Below, piece by piece: positions 1-4,052 of a stretch of DNA of 5,647 bases. The stretch is from Prevotella sp. GTDB lineage: Bacteria > Bacteroidota > Bacteroidia > Bacteroidales > Bacteroidaceae. The first letter of the stretch is position 1; every line of letters begins with the position of its first letter. The stretch is from positions 1 through 5,647 of the forward strand of contig JAJPYV010000012.1 in NCBI GenBank assembly GCA_021204735.1, given 5' to 3'. The position numbers were made by a program, and so were the translations under genes. Below the pieces are notes generated by a model that worked only from the letters and a program-made list of their open reading frames with translations, was not told the DNA's origin and did not search any database.

Positions 1-124
1 ATCAACACCACAGATACTTGTAGTGCCGATTCTCAAATTAGGTGGCGAAAACAGGCAATGTTTTTACAATTTATTTAAGCCTGCATGTGTAAACCGTGGC
101 AATATATAATCGTATCTTCTTTAA

Positions 125-406
125 TCATCTATGATATATTGATATTTGATCATTTTTGTCACAAAAGTTTTTTAGACGAAGAATATCGTTTTCAGCCTTT
201 GGCAATCTATCAAGTGAATATTTCAAGTTGCTTTCTTCCTTAATACCAAGTACCGTAAAAAGTTGTGCAACGTCAATATCTTTAATATAAATGTCTTGGG
301 CAGGATATGCTCCAAAACAGGAATCTGCATCTGCATTAAACCAAACCATCATCTTCCCATCGACAATTTGATATGCAGCTTTAAACGGTATCGCCTTATT
401 TCTCAT
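125..406 (-). CDS. Hypothetical protein, 93 aa, downstream of the RSH gene
   Basis: I do not recognise this protein and assign no function. It starts at an ATG (404-406) and ends at TGA (125-127). It has no signal peptide, no hydrophobic membrane segment and no cysteine-pair motif. Residues 8-25 (FKAAYQIVDGKMMVWFNA) look like two short beta strands around a turn. Residues 28-52 continue as a mixed strand/helix stretch containing DIYIKDIDVAQLF. Residues 62-82 look like a charged amphipathic helix (LKYSLDRLPKAENDILRLKNF). It is probably a small soluble cytosolic protein. It lies 54 bp after the RSH stop codon on the same strand, with no convincing terminator between them and no TAnnTTTG match just upstream, so read-through from the RSH gene is plausible. 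The bases before the ATG (AGAGATATA) are at best a weak ribosome site. The frame looks like a real gene because it is in operon-like position and not inside a longer gene. Confidence 0.65.
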   Translation of the reverse strand: MRNKAIPFKAAYQIVDGKMMVWFNADADSCFGAYPAQDIYIKDIDVAQLFTVLGIKEESNLKYSLDRLPKAENDILRLKNFCDKNDQISIYHR

Positions 407-460
407 TATATCTCTATATTATTGATTTACACAAAAACCCTAATGATAAATGACAGTATA

Positions 461-2335
461 TCACTGTATCTTAATCCTATAAACCTCCTCTATACCATCA
501 ATCTCTGAAATTGAATTCATTGCTTGCTGGAGTTCATTAAACGAGTGCACGGAGAAGTCAACCGTGCATTTAACGATATTGTCGATAGTCTCTGTAACGA
601 GTTTCCTGATTGACAGGCGCAACTGCTCAGTAACACACGCAACCATATCCCTCAACAAATGGTCACGGTCAACACCGATAATGCCGATACGCACAGGATA
701 AAGGAAACGTTCATCCTCCTCAAAACTGATTGCTACGATGGAATCTCCTTGCTGCGATGCAAGTCTGATTGCTGTAGGGCAGTCACGCTTGTGCAACGTA
801 ATGCTGCCGTCACGATCCTTGAACCCCACGACCTCATCACCAGGCAAAGGGTGACAACTGCCGCAACGCCCATATTGCGACTTCGGAAGATGGGCGAAAT
901 AACTACGCATGTTCCGTTTTGCCTTATACGTCAGTACATGGTCGAGCCATTCCTCCTCTGGGGCGGCATCTGGTTTTGTGAATATCTCCACACAGTCTCC
1001 ACGACGAAGAACAGTTTTTACTGACGATAGTTTGCCGTTAATTCGGGCATACACAGCCTTGTTCCCAAGTTCGCTATGTATCTCGTATGCGAAATCAAGT
1101 GCGGACGCTCCTTTCGGTAGTATCACGCCCTTCCCCTCTGGAGTGAATGCCATAATATCGTCATTATAGAACGATGCTGTAACACCGTCCATAAAGTCAA
1201 TTTCACTGCCATGCGTAGCCACGTCTATAAGCACATCACGGAACTTCGCAAGCCAAGCCTTCACATTCTCCTCCGTGCGCTCTGCAGTACAGCCTAATCT
1301 CGATGCTCGCACCATACGTTCTGATGAAATATGTATCTCTTCCCAACTCCCTTTATCATTAAGCAGCTTCACATGGAAACTCTGGTAACCGTTCTCCTTC
1401 GGCGCATTGATATAGTTCAGCACACTACCTGGACGTTCCTTGAAAAATGTCGAGAGAATACCATAAATCTTAAGAGTGTTAATCCGCTCTTCTAATTCGC
1501 TCTCTGCATCGTAAATCACACGGATATAATGCTTGTCGTCAACATGATGAAAATCACACTCCCCTGCACGCATCTTACGCCAAATACTGTAAGGCATACG
1601 GTAGCGTAGCTCCATTCTCGTCTGTACATCATTCTCCGCAAGCAGGTTCGTTATCTTGCTAATGAACGGCTCTATCTCCTTGTCACAGACCTCCTGATAT
1701 TGTTTCAACTGCCTGTCAATAGTCTCATATTCTCGTGGACAACGGTAACGGAACGACAGGTTCTCCAACTCTACCTTAACATGATACAGACCAAGACGGT
1801 TGGCAAGCGGGGCGTAGAAATAATCTGTCTCCCCTGCTATCTTCATTTGCTTGTCAGGACGCATACTGTCGAGCGTGCGCATATTATGCAGACGATCGGC
1901 GAGCTTAACTAACAACGCACGTACATCATACTTAACGGAATTGAGTATCTGACGGTAATTATCAACTTGTTTCGACTTGTCATACTTGTCTTTCTTGCGT
2001 TTCGTAACCACATCAACAAGAAACGCCACATCATCGCCGAAACGCTCACGGATATCCTCAATGGTATATGGCGTGTCCTCAACTACATCGTGAAGGAATG
2101 CTGCAATAACGGGATTCGCACCTAATTCCAACTCCTCCGCCACAATACGTGCCACTGAAATCGGATGAATTATGTACGGCTGACCTGTCTTACGCTTCTG
2201 ATTGCTGTGAGCTTCCGCAGCCAACTCGTATGCTGCCTTTATGCGCTCCATATCCTCTGGAGACACTCTTTTTTCCATACAGCGAAACACATGGTTTACG
2301 CCTTTCTCTATCTGTTTTGCGTAAATATCTTCCAT
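461..2335 (-). CDS. rel: RelA/SpoT-family (RSH) protein, probably a ppGpp hydrolase with an impaired synthetase
   Basis: Long RSH proteins make and/or degrade (p)ppGpp, the stringent-response alarmone, in the cytosol. Seen in order: an HD hydrolase (about residues 35-190) with all expected metal and substrate motifs (KRKTGQPYIIHP at 47-58, HDVVEDT at 82-88, KLADRLHN at 144-151); a synthetase region (about 230-350); a TGS domain (about 392-453); a zinc-finger-like segment with C491, C494, H515 and C519; and a C-terminal ACT domain (about 545-622). The synthetase is eroded. The RFKD motif of bifunctional enzymes reads SVLN (304-307), EIQIRT reads EIHISS (333-338), and the AAHW end of that domain reads TAER. 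D267, YQSFH (317-321) and E333 remain. At 624 residues it is about 100 shorter than usual Rel, because the helical domain after TGS is nearly absent. The hydrolase is confident; loss of synthesis is inference. Another RSH with an intact synthetase is expected elsewhere. The ATG at 2333-2335 is chosen as the first in frame; Met20 is a weaker alternative. Confidence 0.95.
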   Translation of the reverse strand: MEDIYAKQIEKGVNHVFRCMEKRVSPEDMERIKAAYELAAEAHSNQKRKTGQPYIIHPISVARIVAEELELGANPVIAAFLHDVVEDTPYTIEDIRERFGDDVAFLVDVVTKRKKDKYDKSKQVDNYRQILNSVKYDVRALLVKLADRLHNMRTLDSMRPDKQMKIAGETDYFYAPLANRLGLYHVKVELENLSFRYRCPREYETIDRQLKQYQEVCDKEIEPFISKITNLLAENDVQTRMELRYRMPYSIWRKMRAGECDFHHVDDKHYIRVIYDAESELEERINTLKIYGILSTFFKERPGSVLNYINAPKENGYQSFHVKLLNDKGSWEEIHISSERMVRASRLGCTAERTEENVKAWLAKFRDVLIDVATHGSEIDFMDGVTASFYNDDIMAFTPEGKGVILPKGASALDFAYEIHSELGNKAVYARINGKLSSVKTVLRRGDCVEIFTKPDAAPEEEWLDHVLTYKAKRNMRSYFAHLPKSQYGRCGSCHPLPGDEVVGFKDRDGSITLHKRDCPTAIRLASQQGDSIVAISFEEDERFLYPVRIGIIGVDRDHLLRDMVACVTEQLRLSIRKLVTETIDNIVKCTVDFSVHSFNELQQAMNSISEIDGIEEVYRIKIQ

Positions 2336-2381
2336 ACCTATTGATTTTTATGTGTGTGTTGATTTATGATGTTGTATAAAG

Positions 2382-2416
2382 AAAAAACTAATACCCAACG
2401 CAATTAAACATGCGTT
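2382..2416. repeat. Leader hairpin and conserved-looking box in front of the RSH gene
   Basis: The arms AACGCA (2397-2402) and TGCGTT (2411-2416) form a perfect 6-bp stem with an 8-nt loop. On the plus strand the stem is preceded by AAAAAACTAATACC (2382-2395) and followed by a short T-run (2415-2419). On the minus strand the stem is followed by GGGTATTAGTTTTTT, inside the probable RSH leader. The 14-nt box recurs in the opposite orientation at 3870-3883, where a hairpin and T-run also follow it. It could be an attenuator-like structure for the RSH message or a weak plus-strand terminator. The stem is short, so the functional reading is weak. Confidence 0.35.
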
Positions 2417-2441
2417 TTTACCTCTATATTCAAAAGCCATG

Positions 2442-2473
2442 CAATATTAGTAAAATTCAATGACATCTGCAAA
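2442..2473 (-). promoter_or_regulatory. Probable RSH gene promoter (Bacteroidota type, one mismatch)
   Basis: On the minus strand TTTG (2470-2473) is followed by exactly 20 bp and then TAATATTG (2442-2449), one base from the Bacteroidota -7 consensus TAnnTTTG. The spacing equals that of the better match at 3917-3948. Transcription would start near 2436, giving a leader of about 100 nt before the RSH ATG. That leader contains the 2397-2416 hairpin. Known: Bacteroidota primary sigma promoters use these two boxes. Inferred: that this one is used. Confidence 0.45.
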
Positions 2474-2552
2474 CAAACATCACTAAACTTTACTGATTAA
2501 AAACGTAAAACAAGTTAAAATGCCCTATATCAGTCATTGACAGTCCTTTATA

Positions 2553-2604
2553 CGATAGAGCATAGCCCTTGAACTCTCACGTGGCAGGTTCTTCTGCTCT
2601 ATCG
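2553..2604. repeat. Perfect 10-bp inverted repeat with 32-nt loop
   Basis: CGATAGAGCA (2553-2562) and TGCTCTATCG (2595-2604) are exact reverse complements. The loop contains a second small pairing, GAAC (2571-2574) with GTTC (2588-2591), around a CACGTG palindrome, so a two-tier hairpin is possible. No T-run follows on either strand (AAAAATC on plus, TATAAAGG on minus), so it is not a standard intrinsic terminator. It could be a structured RNA, a protein-binding dyad or a dispersed intergenic repeat. Confidence 0.7.
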
Positions 2605-2659
2605 AAAAATCTTATGTCCCCAATCCTTTTTTATTTATATGCTCCGAAACCTCCATTTC

Positions 2660-2675
2660 CGAAACGGCCGTTTCG
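2660..2675. repeat. Perfect 16-bp palindrome
   Basis: CGAAACGGCCGTTTCG is a perfect palindrome without a loop, more GC-rich than the sequence around it. The left half-site is duplicated: CCGAAAC occurs at 2644-2650 and again at 2659-2665, fifteen bases apart. A loopless symmetric site with a repeated half suggests binding of a dimeric protein rather than an RNA hairpin. The binding role is inference. Confidence 0.55.
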
Positions 2676-2682
2676 CTACTGC

Positions 2683-2717
2683 AATAGTAATGTTTTTTTG
2701 TAAAAACGATTACTATT
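2683..2717. repeat. Long AT-rich hairpin (15 bp with one bulge)
   Basis: AATAGTAAT (2683-2691) pairs with ATTACTATT (2709-2717), then GTTTTT (2692-2697) pairs with AAAAAC (2702-2707). The loop is four bases (2698-2701) and one G (2708) is bulged. It lies about 100 bp past the rsmA stop. No U-tract follows on the minus strand (GCAGTAGC), so it is not a classical terminator, although it could stabilise or process the rsmA 3' end. Confidence 0.6.
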
Positions 2718-2752
2718 TTAATGAATAATGTTTAATCCTCCAACTTTTTTAA

Positions 2753-2786
2753 TAAACACCCAATGTTTACCCACGTGTCACCACGT
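2753..2786. repeat. Two tandem small hairpins next to the rsmA 3' end
   Basis: TAAACA (2753-2758) pairs with TGTTTA (2764-2769) around a 5-nt loop. ACGTG (2773-2777) pairs with CACGT (2782-2786) around a 4-nt loop, which reads GTGA (a GNRA type) on the minus strand. On the plus strand the second hairpin runs into a long T-rich tract (2787-2820), the layout of a plus-strand terminator, but no plus-strand gene lies upstream. On the minus strand no U-run follows. Confidence 0.4.
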
Positions 2787-2813
2787 TGTTTTTTATCTTT
2801 TCTTTTTTATTTT

Positions 2814-3617
2814 TTATTTTGCGCCTTGGCACATTTCCTCTGCCACCATATTTGTAAGTTCCACAAACTGTCGAACAGAAAGCTGTTCTGGACGTTGGGT
2901 CATTATGTCTTGTGAATAGAAAGCATCATGAGGAACAGCATCAGAAAACAACTGTTTTAATGACACACGAAGCATTTTGCGACGTTGGTTAAAAACTGCC
3001 TTTACAACACGGCGGAACAAATTCCAATCACAGCCCAAGTCAACAGTACTGTTGCGTGTCATGCGTATAACGGCACTCTTTACTTTCGGCGGAGGGTTAA
3101 ACACATTCTCATCAACAGTGAAAAGATACTCAACGTTGTACCACGCCTGAATAAGAACACTCAAAATACCGTATGTCTTATTACCTGGAGCAGAGGCTAT
3201 ACGCAAGGCGACCTCACGCTGAATCATGCCCGTGCAACAAGGAATCAAGTCCTTATTGTCAAGCATCTTGAAAAAAATCTGTGAAGATATATCGTATGGA
3301 TAATTACCAGTGAGAACAAACTTTTTGCCATTAAACAAGTTGTTCAAGTCCAATTTCAGGAAATCCTCCCCTATTATGTTATCACGCAAAGCGGGATATT
3401 CACGATTAAGATAATCCACCGACTCCTTGTCAATCTCAACAACCCTGAATTCACGCCCCTTCATAACGAGATATTGCGTAAGCACACCCATTCCCGGTCC
3501 CACTTCCAATATAGGAATGTCAGGACAGGCATCAACAGTATCAGCAATTGCCCTCGCGATATTAAGGTCTATAAGGAAATGCTGTCCAAGATTCTTTTTG
3601 GGTCTTACTGCTCTCAT
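2814..3617 (-). CDS. rsmA: 16S rRNA (adenine(1518)-N6/adenine(1519)-N6)-dimethyltransferase RsmA
   Basis: RsmA (KsgA) uses S-adenosylmethionine to dimethylate two adjacent adenines in the 3'-end hairpin of 16S rRNA, a late check on small-subunit assembly in the cytosol. The 267-residue length is normal. Visible motifs: KKNLGQHFL (7-15), the SAM-binding loop EVGPGMGVLT (38-47), the acidic ribose contact VEID (60-63), GEDFL (83-87), the catalytic NxPY motif in GNYPYDISSQ (104-113), FNPPPKVKSAV (173-183) of the RNA-binding part, and FNQRRKMLR (209-217) with QRPEQL (241-246) in the C-terminal helical domain. The Asp after NYPY replaces the Asn usual in proteobacterial KsgA; I suspect this is a lineage feature. 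The ATG at 3615-3617 gives the standard MRAVRPKKNLGQHF start and lies just below a good promoter match, with an AT-rich leader and no Shine-Dalgarno sequence. It is probably a single-gene transcript, given the 478-bp gap downstream. Confidence 0.97.
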   Translation of the reverse strand: MRAVRPKKNLGQHFLIDLNIARAIADTVDACPDIPILEVGPGMGVLTQYLVMKGREFRVVEIDKESVDYLNREYPALRDNIIGEDFLKLDLNNLFNGKKFVLTGNYPYDISSQIFFKMLDNKDLIPCCTGMIQREVALRIASAPGNKTYGILSVLIQAWYNVEYLFTVDENVFNPPPKVKSAVIRMTRNSTVDLGCDWNLFRRVVKAVFNQRRKMLRVSLKQLFSDAVPHDAFYSQDIMTQRPEQLSVRQFVELTNMVAEEMCQGAK

Positions 3618-3639
3618 TAAATTAAATTATATTATAATG

Positions 3640-3668
3640 CAAAATTACATTATTTTTTGATTAACAAA
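3640..3668 (-). promoter_or_regulatory. Probable rsmA promoter (Bacteroidota type)
   Basis: On the minus strand TTTG (3665-3668) is followed by 17 bp and then TAATTTTG (3640-3647), an exact match to the TAnnTTTG -7 box. Transcription would begin near 3634, leaving a leader of about 17 nt made only of A and T before the rsmA ATG. That is typical for the phylum, where AT-rich leaders replace strong Shine-Dalgarno sites. The 17-bp gap is at the short end of the spacing I know for these promoters. Confidence 0.6.
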
Positions 3669-3672
3669 TTAT

Positions 3673-3691
3673 TCTTGAGATGCATCTTGAG
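3673..3691. repeat. TCTTGAG direct repeat containing a 10-bp palindrome
   Basis: TCTTGAG occurs at 3673-3679 and 3685-3691 with a 12-bp period, and AGATGCATCT (3678-3687) is a perfect palindrome across the middle. The element sits five bases upstream of the -33 box of the rsmA promoter, where an activator or repressor could bind. No regulator is known to me for this site; the arrangement may be chance. Confidence 0.3.
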
Positions 3692-3819
3692 GGACATATT
3701 CATAACCAATAATCAACATCAAGTGCAATATTACGGAAAATTTCTTAAAAATACACCTCTATGCGAATAAAAAATAAATTTTTCAAGAAACTCGAAAATT
3801 CCAGACGTTGAGAAATGGG

Positions 3820-3912
3820 CAAAAAAATAAAGCGATGACCTTCACAAGCGACCGCTTTAATCTTCAATAGGTATTAGTTTTTTTAAGGTAAAAAGATTGT
3901 TTTCAGGATAAC
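3820..3912 (-). ncRNA. Candidate small RNA or terminated leader, about 90 nt
   Basis: On the minus strand a full-consensus promoter (3917-3948) would start a transcript near 3912. It crosses a run containing TTATCCTGAAAACAATC and AAAAAACTAATACC, then ends at a strong hairpin plus T-run (3821-3859). No open frame of useful length lies inside. The unit lies 141 bp beyond the dipeptidase stop and about 200 bp before rsmA, which has its own promoter, so a free-standing RNA fits best. A leader attenuated before rsmA is the alternative. Promoter and terminator are seen in the sequence; RNA production is inferred. Known Bacteroidales structured RNAs bounded in the same way (such as the Bacteroidales-1 motif in Rfam) should be tested; I cannot match it to one by eye. 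Confidence 0.55.
3821..3859 (-). terminator. Intrinsic terminator (minus strand)
   Basis: On the minus strand TAAAGCG pairs with CGCTTTA (3853-3859 with 3828-3834), seven perfect pairs. The stem continues inward with G-U, U-A, one C-C mismatch, G-U, C-G, U-G and U-A, closing on a GUGA (GNRA) tetraloop. Seven T residues (3821-3827) follow the stem directly. This is the strongest terminator in the window. It would end the candidate small RNA and any read-through from the dipeptidase gene. Confidence 0.75.
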
Positions 3913-3916
3913 ATTG

Positions 3917-3948
3917 CAAATATAAGTAATTTGTCTGAACCATGCAAA
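3917..3948 (-). promoter_or_regulatory. Bacteroidota-type promoter for the candidate small RNA
   Basis: On the minus strand TTTG (3945-3948), a 20-bp gap and TATATTTG (3917-3924) match both boxes of the Bacteroidota primary-sigma promoter exactly. It points left, away from the dipeptidase gene that ends at 4053, with no open reading frame before the terminator at 3821-3859. This is the best promoter match in the window. Confidence 0.65.
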
Positions 3949-3970
3949 CGATTTATTCGCTTAATTTTAA

Positions 3971-4007
3971 GATTTTTTAGTGTGCTCCCACACAAGTTGA
4001 TTTTTTA
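3971..4007. repeat. Small hairpin flanked by 9-bp direct repeats
   Basis: GTGTG (3980-3984) pairs with CACAC (3989-3993) around a CTCC loop. GATTTTTTA occurs on both sides, at 3971-3979 and 3999-4007. On the plus strand the right copy gives a T-run five bases after the stem. On the minus strand, just past the dipeptidase stop, A-rich sequence follows instead. It might be a weak 3'-end structure for the dipeptidase message. Confidence 0.35.
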
Positions 4008-4052
4008 ACATTAGTTAATAGTATTGTCCGTTTTTGAACCTTGATTTATCCA

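Larger units (their letters stand above)
2336..2813. other. Palindrome-rich intergenic region between rsmA and the RSH gene
   Basis: This 478-bp stretch has no gene I can support. It holds at least six inverted repeats: 2397-2416, 2553-2604, 2660-2675, 2683-2717, 2753-2769 and 2773-2786, plus a probable RSH promoter at 2442-2473. The part next to rsmA (2787-2820) is almost pure T on the plus strand, so the end of the rsmA message would be A-rich. From memory of other Bacteroidales, rsmA is often followed by an mgtE-type magnesium transporter gene near rel; no trace of one is visible here. Small open frames at 2534-2611 and 2490-2580 (minus) lack convincing starts and were not called. Confidence 0.6.
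3618..4052. other. Intergenic region between the dipeptidase gene and rsmA
   Basis: This 435-bp AT-rich stretch has no protein gene I can support. From right to left it holds a small hairpin flanked by 9-bp direct repeats (3971-4007), a Bacteroidota-type promoter (3917-3948), a candidate small RNA ending in an intrinsic terminator (3820-3912), an AT-rich spacer (about 3700-3820) in which I see nothing distinct, a TCTTGAG direct repeat around a palindrome (3673-3691), and the rsmA promoter (3640-3668). Only the elements listed separately are claimed. Confidence 0.6.

Noticed and set aside
1..78. Plus-strand frame open from the left edge to TAA at 76-78, possibly the tail of a gene (ends RWRKQAMFLQFI)
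   Set aside because: Only 25 codons are visible, no family is recognisable, and a minus-strand frame here is also open to the edge, so coding cannot be supported.
453..467. ACAGT/ACTGT inverted repeat at the RSH stop codon as a terminator
   Set aside because: The stem has only five pairs and no T-run follows on the minus strand.
659..1169. Plus-strand open frames inside the RSH gene
   Set aside because: They are shadows of a well-supported gene on the other strand and have no family resemblance.
2985..3284. Plus-strand open frame of 99 codons inside rsmA
   Set aside because: It lies fully antisense to conserved RsmA motifs, with no promoter or recognisable product.
3669..3719. Minus-strand 16-codon frame ending GYEYVPQDASQE upstream of rsmA
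   Set aside because: It is very short, has no ribosome site, overlaps another short frame and abuts the rsmA -33 box. It reads protein-like, but that is not enough evidence.
3726..3733. Another TAATATTG -7-like box on the minus strand
   Set aside because: There is no TTTG or TTG at the right distance upstream, and the box has one mismatch.
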